DNA of 64,000 bases from Pogonophryne albipinna (GCA_028583405.1 JAPTMU010000118.1:151501-215500), one strand, 5' to 3'. Positions 11,319-22,699 are shown, counted from the stretch's first letter. Translations and numbers: made by a program. Notes: generated by a model not told the origin, from the sequence alone.

Positions 11319-12449
11319 AGGTGGGGTAGGTAAGTTTCAGAAACCGGCTCGAGATACACTTTTTGTTATATTCCATGGAATGCTCTTAACATCCCGATAG
11401 CAATGAATATTTTAAGTGCTTTGACAAAAAATCCATAAAAAAAATTCATCTGTGGAAGCCGTAGTACTGTAAAAAGTACGACCAATCCCGCCCTGTCTGT
11501 CAGCCTTCCATCTCGTGCACGCACAAATGTATCTCGTGCCCTCATTGGGCGTGCCGTCATTGGGCGTGCATTGCAGCAGTACTTCAATGACTCGCCAGCA
11601 ACAGGCGGCCACTTTCACCATGGCAGAGTTAGGTTCAACATCGTCTACTGGTGGCAAAAGAAATAATGTAACGGAGCAAATTAGGAACAAAAACAAAGTG
11701 GAAACTAGGAGAATTCAAACCAGAGTCAATATCGGAGTTGCTTTTCAACGATGGCGACTACTGATGGAACACACCTATGGGGGTTATTCCCTATCTTTAT
11801 TCAAGAGCGTGGTATTTAAATTTGAGAGCATACTTTATGTATTTATTTCCCTCAAACCCTGTCCTCACACTCAAATAGTGCCTGCTTGCACTTAGATTTG
11901 CTCTGCTTCTGCTCAAACTGTACGCTTGCACTCAGATATATTGCTGCTTACAGATTTGTTCTGCTCTCAGATTTATTCTGTGCGCGCTCGAAACTTTTGT
12001 GCAACAATCCTGTCAAAATCCCTCAACCAATAGGAGGCCAGGTGTCCTTGCGGGTGCGTTCGCTTTACTTATTACAGCGTCCCGTAAGGGCGGTTACTCT
12101 TTGGTTTGTCTTTGGTGCGATGACAGGGTTTGAGTGAAGGAAATCAATAAAGTATGCTCTCAAATTTAAATACCACGCTCTTGAATAAAGATAGGGAATA
12201 ACCCCCATACACACCGAGTTGAAATCTGACGCCGTGGTCGCTCTTTTTCTCTTGGACAGGTAATTATCTGTTTTGTATGGTTTACAATTCCCCTGAACTA
12301 TATAGCCAACCTAAGTCATGTGCGCGTTCATGTGTGTTGGAGGAGGTGCTCTGTAAGGAAGTCTGAAGGAAGGGGCGGATTCTTTTCGGCTGTGTACTTT
12401 CAAATTTTAGTGCACTCGAGCCGGTTTCTGAAACTTACCTACCCCACCT
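11319..12449. mobile_element. TTAA MITE (family B, copy 1) with inner insertion
   Basis: TTAA duplication at 11315-11318 and 12450-12453. The termini are a long near-perfect inverted repeat starting AGGTGGGGTAGGTAAGTTTC and continuing through GAAACCGGCTCGAG. Related copies lie at 12708-12983 and 23703-23989. Only chance frames are seen. An inner element at 11777-12208 accounts for much of its excess length over the 287-bp copy at 23703. Confidence 0.85.
11777..12208. mobile_element. MITE with ~60-bp inverted repeats, nested
   Basis: The left end ATGGGGGTTATTCCCTATCT and the sequence through GCATACTTTAT are repeated as an exact inverse at 12146-12208, giving terminal inverted repeats of about 60 bp. 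Flanking direct repeat ACACACC is seen on both sides (7 bp, approximate). The interior contains repeated TTGCACTTAGAT/CAGATTT words. Superfamily not assigned. Confidence 0.75.
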
Positions 12450-12556
12450 TTAAGTAAACACATCACAAATATATCATAGAAAACTGGCTGTTTTTGTGGA
12501 GGACAGACTCCAATATAATGTAAGCATAAGAGGAGGGTACACTCGATTCACATGGA

Positions 12557-12707
12557 TTATATTGTAGTGTCGAAATCAGACTCTTCTGATTCTAGCTCAC
12601 GAACAGGGGTACGGTGGAATGTACAAGGTATACGATTCTCGTAGCTGTGGCGCAAAGTAGGATTGTCCTGTAATGGAATAGCAGCATACTGAACGAGGAT
12701 ACCATGT
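12557..12707 (-). pseudogene. C-terminal tail of an unidentified LTR-element protein
   Basis: A minus-strand frame ending at a TAA about 1.3 kb (before MITE insertion, ~200 bp) upstream of the polypurine tract and LTR. It reads YAAIPLQDNPTLRHSY... to an acidic end ESEESDFDTTI. Position suggests the last gene (env-type or pol end) of the LTR element, but no family motif is visible. It is joined artificially to MITE sequence at about 12708. Confidence 0.35.
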
Positions 12708-12983
12708 ACAAAAAATCCATAAAAACATTCATCTGTGGAAGCCGTAATACTGTAAAAAGCACGACCAATCATTTTAGCCGGCCCGGCTAAAATAACTGGA
12801 TGGCCTACCTGCCTGTCAGCCTTCCATCTGTGCACAAACTTATCTCGTGCCCTCATTGGTCATGTGTGCGTTTGTGTGTGTTGGAGGAGGGGCTCTGTAA
12901 GGAAGTGGCCGATTTTTTCCGGCTGTGTATTTTCAAATTGTAGCGCCCTCGAGCTGGTTTCTCCAAAATTACCTACCCCACCT
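12708..12983. mobile_element. TTAA MITE (family B, copy 2), truncated
   Basis: Right terminus intact (ACCTACCCCACCT followed by TTAA, 12984-12987). The left terminus is missing: the copy starts at the internal word ACAAAAAATCCATAAAAAC. It shares long stretches with copy 1 (CATTCATCTGTGGAAGCCGT) and copy 3 (GGAGGAGGGGCTCTGT). It sits inside the LINE endonuclease region on its right and abuts LTR-element sequence on its left. Confidence 0.8.
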
Positions 12984-12987
12984 TTAA

Positions 12988-14620
12988 TGTTAGGGTGAGT
13001 AGGACTGTCTATAGTCTGACATTTAAAGAGATACAAAGGTTTTTAAAATCCTCTGACACTGTAGTTAACCAGTCCCAGTTAAAATCTAGTAGTAGGAAAT
13101 AGTAGTAGCACTATTTCCTTGTAGTCAAGTTGAGATAACATATTTGCCAACGAAGACAAGGAGTCCTTGACTGCTGAGGGGGGTCTGTAACAGCCCACCA
13201 CCCTGACCTGTTGACCCTTTGCCACTTCAATATTTAAGGCTAAAAACTTGAGTTGCTTACTGATTGATTTGGAAACTAATGTGGTTACACTGAACGTATT
13301 CTTCACTTAAATGGCAACGCCACTACCTTTATTAGATCGGTCGATATGATATACATTTTTATTTTTTTATTTATTCTACTAAAATCATACAAAAACAAAA
13401 ACGTATAATTCATACACACAAATGAACAAAATTAGTAGAAGCGGGAGGGCTGAAGCATAGCTTATGGGGAGTAGCCCTCCTGTGCATCATCATTAGCATC
13501 AATATAATAATGGCACTTATTTCGTCAAAAACGTATAGAAATTAAGGAGTACAAAAAAATAAAGAAAACTAATGAAAACTGAAAAAAAAATAAAAAATAA
13601 AATAAAAGTTAGGGCAAGAAAAAAAGTAAATGCATATATAAGTAATACTGGGAATATCAAATATTTGTTAGCTGGAGTAATCTACAAATAGAATTGTTTT
13701 TACTTTAGTTTTGAATTGTTGATGACTAGTAATACTTGAAAGGTCTGGGTGAAGTCCATTCCACGTTCTAACTCCGATTATGGATAAGCTGTGTGATTTG
13801 ATGGTTGTTCTACAGGGCTTGCTACACAACCAGTTAGGATACCTAGTTGGGTATTTCCTGACTGTGGTTTGGAACTGCTTTTGAATGTTAGTAGGCATTT
13901 TGTTATGGTAAATGTTGTGAATAATCAGTACTGTTTTAAGCTTAACTATATCAACACATTTGAATAGATTGAGTTTTTTAAATATGGGAGTTGTCATTAT
14001 AACCATTTAAGGATATGTCAGAGGCCAAAATAGATTTATTTAGCCACGTTTCTGATAAGACAATGACATCAGCGTCAGTCGAGTTCGCCCAAATGCGGAC
14101 AAAATCTAGTTTGGGTAAAAGACTGCGCACATTCAAGTGGATGAATCCCAACCCAGACCTAGCTTTAAAATCAGCAGGAGTAGCGATCTGACTACTACTA
14201 CTGGGCGGACCAGGGTTAAGTTGTACATTTCTTGATAGCAATAATAGCAAGAAAACAGGCATCTTTTCCTCTTAATCGACACACATACATTGTCATCTAC
14301 TTTAAAATCACCAGCAAAGTCTGTGAAAGTGTGATTAGAGCTCAAGAAGCAGTCCTGAAGAACCATCATAGCAGGCAAACAAAACAGACAAACATATTTT
14401 GCCGAACTGATTGTCTGTGACAAGGCAACCGGTAATTGTTCGCGTAACACACCTGATCCTTTACAGGGGATGCCCACTGCGGGCGGCAGAACAGACCAGA
14501 ATCCAGTCGACTTCTCCTGATGAATAGAGAACTTCTCACTGTCCAAAACAGTCAACAGGCACAGCAGAATCACGATAAGGGCAATTTTCCCAGACCAGCA
14601 CAGCATCCGTGAGTGTGCCG
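12988..14620 (-). pseudogene. LINE 5' part: endonuclease domain (split)
   Basis: The apurinic-type endonuclease nicks target DNA for LINE insertion. On the minus strand, 14262-13996 reads GFIHLNVRSLLPKLD and DVIVLSETWLN (N-terminal EN motifs). After an inserted LINE piece the domain resumes at 13354-12988 with VVGCYRPPSA and, in a shifted frame, DFNWDWL (the GD.NWDW catalytic region). A frameshift lies near 13100 and an in-frame stop near 13310. The 5' leader extends to about 14620, where Tc1 sequence begins. With the RT at 9280-10718 this forms one LINE, interrupted by an LTR remnant and MITEs. Confidence 0.8.
13355..13995 (-). mobile_element. LINE 3' fragment nested in LINE endonuclease
   Basis: A minus-strand frame 14006-13668 resembles an RT C-terminal region (KLKTVLIIHNIYHNKMP, ...VRTWNGLHPDL), followed by an AT-rich 3' UTR ending in a minus-strand ATAAAAAAATAAAAA tail near 13355. 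It separates two halves of one endonuclease domain, so it is a 5'-truncated LINE insertion. Its family differs in sequence from the host LINE. Confidence 0.7.
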
Positions 14621-14860
14621 TGAGGACAGCTTTGCACACTGGCTTCTCTCAGTCAGCTTCATGAGGTCGTCACTTGGAATGGTTTTCAATTAACACGTGT
14701 GCTTTGTCAAGAGTCAATTTGTGGAATGACTTGCCTTCTTAATGTGTTTGAGACCATCAGTTGTGTTGTGCAGAGGTAGGGTTAGTGCACAGTGGAAAGC
14801 CCTATTTGACTACTGTTGTAATACATATTATGGCAAGAACCACTGAACTCAGTAAAGAGA
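14621..14860 (+). mobile_element. Tc1-like transposon (piece 2 of 3)
   Basis: Starts GAGGACAGCTTTGCACACT and continues with words such as GAGACCATCAGTTGTGTTGTG and GGCAAGAACCACTGAACT, the conserved untranslated and 5' coding neighbourhood of the Tc1 family whose left end is at 5857. Orientation is the same. The piece stops at AAGTAAAGAGAAA. Confidence 0.8.
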
Positions 14861-15661
14861 AATGGCCGCTGTTAGAAATAAAAATTAATGTTTTATGGCA
14901 TAATTTAGTTTAAACATACCGTCAGCTTAAATGCTGTTTTATTCTGAAAAACCAGAAGTTCTCGCACAATCTTAATGCCAAGCTTTTATTCTGAAAATCC
15001 TTCATCTCCGGTTAGCATTTAGCATGTGGCTAATATTCCTTTTCCTACAGAGGTGAATATAGAAGCGAAATGACACGGAGTGATGCACACCTAAACCTGC
15101 TGGTTTTAACACTACATCTATAGACGTGGAGATATTATTATTGCTGAATATTAAATGAAGGTACAGTTTATTTTAATACATTTTGTTTACAGACGTGGGT
15201 AGCATATGACAACATCCGGAACTACCGTAAATGATAACTGCCGTAAAGTATTTCCAGTATTATTAAAGTAACGAATTACAGCCGTTAAGATGCAATAAAT
15301 AAAAAGTCATGAAAGAGAATATGAGGAGAAAAGGTGTGTTTAGTTATGTATTGAATGTACAATGGCTGAGTCCTCTGTTATGCGCAACAACGGACATTGA
15401 AGATCGGAGGCGGGCGGACCCCCAGCAGCACCAACCGGCACACGAGGAGGGGCCATCGGAGGATACTTAAGGAGCTGATGTGGGTGTTTGGGGCTCCCTC
15501 CTTCGCTCTCGAGACCCGAGAACACAGCTGTTTTCTCTCTGAACCATCTTCTGCTTGTAACATTACCGCGCCATTTTAATTAAAGTACCCATTTGAACCT
15601 TTCTCAGAGACTCCATTGTCTCTTACTTTTAAAGCTTCTCTCCTGGACGCGAGAATAACGA
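14861..15661. mobile_element. ~800-bp insertion splitting Tc1, LTR-like
   Basis: Separates two adjacent parts of the Tc1 element. The left edge starts near TGTTAGAAATAAAAATT and the right edge is near CTAATAACG, an imperfect TG...CA-like pairing. The right 300 bp has a leader-like, GC-richer stretch followed by ATTAAAGTACCC and CTCAGAGACTCC, as in R/U5 regions. No duplication at the junction is evident. Identification as an LTR is tentative. Confidence 0.35.
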
Positions 15662-15884
15662 ATACCCTAATAACGTCCATCATCACTTTAATAAATGAAG
15701 GCCAGTCGATCCGGAAAATGTCAAGAACTTTGAATGTATCCTCAAGTGCAGTCGCAAAAACCGATGATGAAACTGGCTCTCATGAGGACCCCCCCGGGAA
15801 AGGATGACCAAGAGACACCTCTGCTGCAGAGGATAAATACAACAGAGTTACCAGCCTCAGAAACCGCAAATTACAGCACCTCAG
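15662..15884 (+). pseudogene. Tc1 transposase DNA-binding domain (piece 3)
   Basis: Encodes the paired-type helix-turn-helix of Tc1 transposase that binds the inverted repeats. The frame reads LINEGQSIRKMSRTLNVSSSA followed, after a small deletion, by DETGSHEDPPGK, then breaks. The nucleotide sequence continues out of frame as recognisable Tc1 (ACCTCTGCTGCAGAGGATAA, TTACCAGCCTCAGAAA) to about 15884. The DDE catalytic domain and the right inverted repeat are absent, so the Tc1 copy is dead. Confidence 0.85.
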
Positions 15885-16089
15885 ATGAAACACTTGCGCT
15901 TGTATTGGCTAGCGCTCCAACACATTGTACATTGTATGCGAAGGGTGGGACTTCTCTAAGCGGTTGACCAATCACAACAGAGCCGACCAGCTAACCAATC
16001 AGAGCAGACTGGGCTCTGGTTTCAGACAGAGGGTGAAAAGAGGTGCTGCAGCACAGGCAGTATGAGAAACATAAAGAGCTTTTTGAGCA
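15885..16089. mobile_element. MITE fragment shared with 38439-38835
   Basis: Contains CTAACCAATCAGAGCAGACT and GGGTGAAAAGAGGTGCTGCAG, which recur in reverse orientation at about 38467-38530. This shows a dispersed non-autonomous element. It ends at AAAGAGCTTTTTGAGCA, where a TG-starting LTR candidate begins; its own far end is missing. Confidence 0.6.
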
Positions 16090-16674
16090 TGTCATGTGTG
16101 TTTTTTGCTATGCCATTCTCCTTGTGTGTGAGTGTCAGTGAGTGTGTGTTACTGAGCAGGTGCTGCCTATTAGCAGATTGGCTGCCTCCTAATGCCTGAT
16201 TGGTCCACCTGAAGGCACCAGACTATTTGAGCTGCAGCAAGGCAGTCCTTCGGCCCTCTCTTCCATCTCTCCTGCTCCAAACAGAGTCAGCATGGTGTGT
16301 GTTTTCATGCCCCTGTAAATCTGTAGGCCTGTGTGGCAATGTTGATTATTGTATTAAGTAGTTTTGAACCTTTGTAAATATTCTGTTTTGGTGACAAGCT
16401 TTTGAGTTTAAAATAGGAGTGAAATCCTGTTTTCTCCTGTTTGTTTGGTAGGAGTTAGGTGAGAAGCCTGTATTTTATTTATTTTGTTAGGTATAGTTTA
16501 GGGTCCTTTTGTACAGACGTCTTGTTTGTTATGTTGGCTTTTTCTCTCCTCAGAAGCATTAATTAAATTACTATAACGGATTTTCGTTGTCACTGACTAT
16601 TTCTTGGGTGTGGGAATAGTGGGGAGTGCACATTAGTATGTTATGTCTAAGTTCCCCTAGACCGGGTCATAACA
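16090..16674 (+). mobile_element. Solo LTR candidate
   Basis: A 585-bp segment beginning TGTCATGTGTG and ending GGGTCATAACA. The middle has a promoter-like start (TATTTGAGCTGCAGCAAGGC) and several T-rich stretches, and AATTAAATTAC lies near the end. No polypurine tract, primer site or matching 5-bp duplication is seen, so it is called from its ends and style only. Confidence 0.4.
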
Positions 16675-17637
16675 CTATTCTTTAAGACGTATTATTTGAG
16701 ATGATTTAATATGTGGTTGAGGAGCAGTTACATTCATTAATTCTGGACTGATAAGCAAATGTTTTATCACCTGCACTCAATGGTTGGATCACAATCAGCA
16801 CTCTTACGGCTGGCAAGCATGCAACCACGACCACGCTTTCATTTGTCCATATCTGTGCAAGAATGAGGCATCTTTTGTCACTGGCAAATGTTAAGCTTTG
16901 CTTCATATACTGTAAGTAGAGCAGCAGTTTTGCCCTTGAAGCGTGAAGCGCAAATTGAGAGGCTGTCTTGGCGGCTTCATAAAAGCCCCCCCCCCCCCTC
17001 TCTCTCCGGGTCCCTCTCTCTCCGGGTCCCTATGTCTCGGGGACAGATGGTGAGTGTCAGCACCATGCCTGTCCTCGTATCTCACTATGGGCCTCTGCCA
17101 TGAAGAGAGATCTTTTTTTGCACAATATCTGGGTGTGTCTTTTTAATCCAATGAAAGGAGGGACGTGAGAGAAATTACATGAAGAGCACAGAAGGAGGCA
17201 GGGAGGGATGTATAATGAAATAAAAGAGGAAGGAAGAGAGTTGCACGAAGAGGGGAAGTAAAGCAGACGAGGAGAAAGGGGATGAGAGGGAATGGGATAG
17301 GAGCCAGGAAAGCCATGCAGGGGAGGATGAGACAAAAAGAGAATATCGTGATGTGTATGGCAGCGAAAGAGTGACAAGCAGGGGAGAGATAAAGAAAAAG
17401 ATATTGCATGGAGAGAGCATGAGGGGGCAAGAAATGGATGACAGTCGGAGGGAGGGAGGCGAGGTAAGGAGGGATTTTCTTAGTCTTTCAAGTCGGACTT
17501 ATCGGGCATATTCAGTGGAGCTGATTGGTCCGGTTGCCATGGTGATGTAGTGGGTTTAGGAGAGAAGGAGAAGGAGGGAGACTTTTGATATCCTTCAAAA
17601 AAACATCTCTTAAAAGAAACACCCTACCAAGCTCAGA
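16675..17637. other. Non-coding stretch; C-run and purine-rich tract
   Basis: A run of 12 C with a tandem CTCTCTCCGGGTCC pair lies near 16986-17030. A strongly purine-rich plus strand (GGAGGGA/GAGAAAG words) spans about 17150-17480. Opposite-strand frames there are low-complexity Ser/Leu artefacts. No gene recognised. Confidence 0.5.
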
Positions 17638-17711
17638 CACACAACATACATCAACTGCACCACAACCCGCCCTACACACACACCTACACACACACAGCTA
17701 CACACACACAC

Positions 17712-17749
<38 letters not shown>

Positions 17750-17842
17750 AAAATACATCAACTGCACCACAACCCCCCCCTACACACACACACACAATAC
17801 ATCCACTGCACCACAACCCCCCCCTACACACTCACACACACA

Positions 17843-17903
<61 letters not shown>
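17638..17903. repeat. Compound CA microsatellite/minisatellite
   Basis: CA runs interspersed with a short repeated block (ACATCAACTGCACCACAACC and variants, three times), then a pure CA run from about 17846 ending in ACGCG. The mixed structure suggests repeat expansion with internal duplication. Confidence 0.95.
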
Positions 17904-17905
<2 letters not shown>

Positions 17906-18720
17906 GTAACAACTAAACAGCAGATCCCTGATCGACATAATTTGGAACAAAACATTACAGTTATTTCCTTCACGATGCTGCTTTTCAGGGCTCACTCCCC
18001 TAATATCCAGGCTTCTTCATTACATAAAGAAAGCCATTACTCTATATAAATGGCAGAAACGAGCATGTCATGGTTCGTAACCATAACGAGCCCATTACCC
18101 CTTGGAATTATAGCAAGTAACAAGGTTACAAGGTTCATTATTTGTTATTTCACAACAGAGGGTTGCTCAAGAATGGCTTCATTTAAAAAAAAAAAAATGC
18201 GGATATTATGCACTCGTCTGATGACAGAATACAGACAGTTAAGTCTAAATGGGAATGAGCGTTGGTGATGGATTTGACAGTTGATTGGAGGAAAGTGATT
18301 TTGAATGCAGCTAATTCATCTTCTTTGAGCACAGCTTGGTTCTGTGAAGTTTAAAGTGGAGCACAGAGTAGGCCTACACGTTAGCAAGGCCAGACCTGCT
18401 AGAAATACACCTTGAATCTGGTCCAAAATGTGATTCACGATGCAGCGGTGGTTGCTGTTTTTGTAAAAGCAAAATACAAGATACAGTTTAAAAACAACGA
18501 TAATGAGACATTCACTTCAACGAGATGGGGTGAAAAGCACTAATCAAGATAATGTCCTCTATATTGGAAGGAGAAAAGGACAACCCCATCATTCAAAAAC
18601 GTGAAAGTGTTGCATTTACATTTGAATAAAGTGTGATACCTAAAATAAGTCCTGAGATATTTAGTTTTATCGCAAAGTATTGCAGGGAATTTGAGGATTA
18701 AGATGCCTTGTTCTTTCCCA
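17904..18720. other. Non-coding stretch, nothing recognised
   Basis: Ordinary AT-rich DNA with an A12 run near 18185. It ends at the left TSD of the following hAT element. Confidence 0.5.
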
Positions 18721-19041
18721 CTGAGAGGCAGTGGCGGTTCTACGGGGTGGCACGGGGTGGCAGCTGCCACCTCAGAAAAATGCCTTGCCACCCCAGCTGC
18801 CACCCCAGTTGGCAGCTTTGTTTTGAAAGAAAAGTTGTGGCACATCGGACATTTATGAGAGAAAATCTCTAATGTCCGAGTGCAAGTGAATGCAGCACAA
18901 GACGCGAGCCTTGTAACCCCTCCCCCCCCCTGGCGCGAGCTTGGAAATATGATTGGCGGCGATTTCATTTGAACGGGAGGACAGCGCAAAACGAGAAGCA
19001 TTTCGGATCCAAGTAGACGGAAGGAATTAGGTATTTGCGGT

Positions 19042-19909
19042 CAGGGTATGGCTGGGGTAGGCTACAGTCATAGCAAGAAATGGCTGAGCCCCACCTTAGC
19101 CCCACCATGAAAAATGATGTTAAAGTAAGCAAAATAAAGTCTGCCAACTCGCGCGGAGTAAATTGCACAGACAGCAGTTAGTAAGATTGATTTCAGTAGA
19201 CACTTGTCTGGAAATACCGAAGACTAGAAACGGTTTTGAAAACTTTTTTCACGTAGTGATCGTCTTCTCAATAGAACATCTTTGATAATGTCTTCTGGCC
19301 AATCAGAATCAAGGTAACGGCGTGGTGTTGTTGCAGGAAGTCCCGACGGAGAATACCTTTGCTGTAGTACATCTCTATATACATCGATACAACATTACGT
19401 GTTGATAGAAATCAACACGTTATGAAATAAGACCCCACGGTGTGATGATTGATAGGTGTGTGGGCTGTCTTTCATTTTGACGCACAGAACAATGGGGGCT
19501 ATCCACCCTTATCCACAATGTAAAGTAATTCACAGCCTCTTCCCTCTTCTCTCTGTGAGGAGCAGCAGGTTCAGCTTTCAGAACAAAATAACAAAAAACT
19601 AAAATGGCATTCATTTTTTTAAATATGTCGTGTAGTAATAGATTTATTTATTTTTCTTCCCAAGAGAGTAGCCTACCAGAATGTGTATTTTATGTGAGTA
19701 TTTAAAAAAATCAAGACAAATATGCCTTTTTATTTCATACAGTTCAATTTGGATTGAGACAGGGAAATAATCTAAACCTCACGCGTGGCGTTTCACTGTC
19801 AAGGGGTGCGTGTATGTAATTACATTGCAAATACTGACTTGAGCCCCACCACTGTATGGGTTAGCCCTACCATAGATTACCCAACACAAATACTCTGGAG
19901 CCGCCACTG
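19042..19909. mobile_element. hAT nested within hAT, 868 bp
   Basis: The TSD TTTGCGGT is exact at 19034-19041 and 19910-19917. The left end starts CAGGGTATGGCTGGGG and the right end finishes GGAGCCGCCACTG, giving only partly matching inverted termini (CAG..G....CT). GCCCCACC words recur near both ends. No transposase is seen. The eight-base duplication makes the boundaries firm. Confidence 0.85.
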
Positions 19910-20098
19910 TTTGCGGTCTACAATCACAGAGAAGAGCCTGTCAAGTTTGGCTGTACTCAGCATGGAATCAAAACGCACTAAAGCTTTAAATCTTAATAAG
20001 TTTGTCAGGCGTTTTGCTGAACAAGATGGTAATCGCTGTCCGAGAATATTTTAATCTGATCACTTGGTATATTGAGTTTCTCAGCGTTCCTGAGAACC

Positions 20099-20466
20099 TG
20101 TCAAAATTACAAACATATGCTTCCCATTAAGTCGCAATATCCCCTTGCTGCAACTTGAACTGGGACACAGGTCAAAGGGTCCTCTTTCTTCCTGTGGAGA
20201 ATAAAGATTGTAGACACAGAGGGGCCGTTGTTCCTGTGTCTGGCATTGATTAGGCGGGCTTGCCATAGTCCGTCCCTCTCACAACATAACAGATCCCATT
20301 CCTTTGTCTCTTCAGAGTTCCGCGTGGTGGCTTACATATAATACTGTGATAAACTATGCGAAGCTCTCCGGCCGTATCTACGAACTTTCAATAAACCTCA
20401 AAGTGTTTGATTAAACAAGAACTCCAGTCTCCATCTTTCCTGCGGCGCTCTGAAGTTTCCGTAACA
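20099..20466 (+). mobile_element. LTR-like segment inside hAT
   Basis: A TGTCAAAATTAC start, an AATAAA at about 20389-20394 and a TTTCCGTAACA end suggest a solo LTR in plus orientation. No target duplication or primer site is visible. The boundary at the TG end is uncertain. Confidence 0.3.
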
Positions 20467-22699
20467 ATTCCCACATTCAGCTGTAATAGGCATGCCAACT
20501 TGATGCTCTGCTCACGGATGACTCGATGAGCATAATAAACTGTTAAGATGATGACCTTACGTGTGTAAATATATTTTTCTTCTTTGTGGGGGTCTGCCCG
20601 CAGTTTCAAGTCCTGAGAAATTCAAATAAGACGGTGTGTAAAACTTCACTGCCCAGCCAAAAAAAAGTAACCACTTTGATTTAACTAGGCCAGTAGGTAA
20701 GGACTTTCCACTGGATAATAACTGCAGCGATGTTTATGTTTTAGCTGAATACACGTTTTTTAACCCTAACTGATGCAGTTAGTCACTTCTTTAATGTTGT
20801 TCTTTCTGATGTAAAGTCAAGGTTGTAACTGTTTGCAATGAAGTTGTGGGGCGCTGAACTGTTCTTTTGATTATTTTGATTTATGATAGTAATTACTGGT
20901 CTTTCAAATTTGAAGGAGGGTGAGCAAGCATCTTGAGGAACATTCATCATTAACTCCTCCAAAAAATATAGTTTATTTAATAATAACACTGAATATGTGA
21001 ATCATAACAGTGATTGACAGCTGATAGGAATAATATGATTGTTAATATTATCATATTCATACAGACACACATCGATGAGACAGTTAATTAATGTACTTAT
21101 TGCAGCAGTCTGCATAGATTTGGTACCCCTGCTGGTCTAAGAGTGAAACCAACTCATTCAGTTAAAATTCATTAAATTACGTCTGCCATCTTATATATAT
21201 TTATATGGATTTACTGATGTGCCACAATAATGTCACCTAATGATATTGAGTTAAAATATCAATATTGTGGCTTTCCAAGTTAACATTGATTGATATGACT
21301 GCGATTAAATCAGCATATACTTCTGCCAGGGGATGCCACCCCTGAAATTCTCCTGCCACCCTCTTGCCACCCCATGAATATTTGTCTAGATCCGCCCCTG
21401 CTGAGAGGTAAGTGTCAGTGGCAAGCGTCAAGGTCACCGTCTACTGTAAATCAGCTGTGTAAATGTTTTGGGTTTTAGTGTTATTCATGTGAATGAAATC
21501 TAGGTGGTGCTCTTAAGCCCCACGGACCCGAGCTCGGGTCCGAAAATGCTATATCTGTAGCAACAGTGCTATATCTGAAGTGTCATTCATGAAACTATTA
21601 ATATTCCATACCCATCTGACCGGAGGAAACTTGGCTAACTGACGATACGAAAAAAAAAATGTTTTTCTAAAAAGAAGTCTCACAAGAAGCCTCTAAATGA
21701 GCCCATGGCAAAAACGGGCAATTGCTATTTCTGCTCATAACTCACAAAAAAGATCATTTATAATTTATACTTTCTGCACAAACAACACATATTCTGAAAG
21801 CTGAGATTCCACAGATTCCATGGGTATACACCCCATTACTACAGTCACAACATTAACCGAGCTAGCAGCCAGAACATAGCAAGTAAACAATATCAGTGTT
21901 CACATCCATGACAATAATTAGGTCTTACCTTGGCTGTTTTGTGATCAAAAGTTGTGTTCAAAGGAATAAAAACGCAGCTCAAGGTTAATCCAATGTCTCT
22001 TGTCACTTTAAAATGATTACTGATAATCAATCCTTTCATTCACGGCAGAAGAGTAGGTCCAACGATTAACAGTCCGTGGCTTCAGCTGCGGGAGATGCAG
22101 TTTACGCATAGCTCCTCCTCCGCAGGCGTAACGTATTTACGTATTTTGAAACTGCCACTCGATTCGATTGGCTCTAACGATTCAAAAAAGGTGTCAATCA
22201 CCCAAATCGACCAATGGGTTCCAGAGATAGGATATTGCGTAAGTATAAGTAAAGGCAGTATAGCTGGTTTAGGCACACGCCAGAGATGTTCACAAGTCTT
22301 TTTTTGCAAGTCCAAGTCAAGTCTCAAGTCTTTGGTCACGAGTCCAAGTCAAGTCTCAAGTCTTTGTGGGGTGAGACTTGATCAAGTCTCAAGTCTTTGG
22401 TCACGAGTCCAAGTCAAGTCTCAAGTCTCTAAAAAAAAAAAGTCTCATGTCTCTTCTGGTTGTAATAAGCCTTCTATTGTCTGCTGCTATCCAGTCTGTT
22501 AAGAATACTGCACAGCTATATCTAAGAAATTCAAAGCATTTACTGTATTATTATCACTCCTATATCTATTAGCATACAGTATCAGTACTGATTAGTTGTT
22601 TGTTATATGATCACTTTAAACAGGCTATTGCAATGCAATATGAGGAAAAACATCACACTTTAGCTAAATGCAAACAACTTATAAGCAAAACACTTCAGA

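Larger units (their letters stand above)
18729..21400. mobile_element. hAT element, 2.67 kb, with nested insertions
   Basis: The TSD CTGAGAGG is exact at 18721-18728 and 21401-21408. Termini are CAGTGGCGGTTCTA on the left and TAGATCCGCCCCTG on the right, inverted with two mismatches. Sub-terminal GCCACCCC words are repeated at both ends. Inside are a complete hAT at 19042-19909 and an LTR-like segment at 20099-20466. A short frame at 19962-20054 (MESKRTKALNLNKF...) may be the start of its own transposase; no BED finger or catalytic motif is visible. Confidence 0.92.

Noticed and set aside
15340..15580. A GC-rich promoter or first exon of a host gene
   Set aside because: It sits within an insertion into Tc1 and looks more like the leader of an LTR; no donor site follows an ATG.
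17057..17430. Ser/Leu/Pro-rich minus-strand frames
   Set aside because: Produced by a purine-rich plus strand and not supported as coding.
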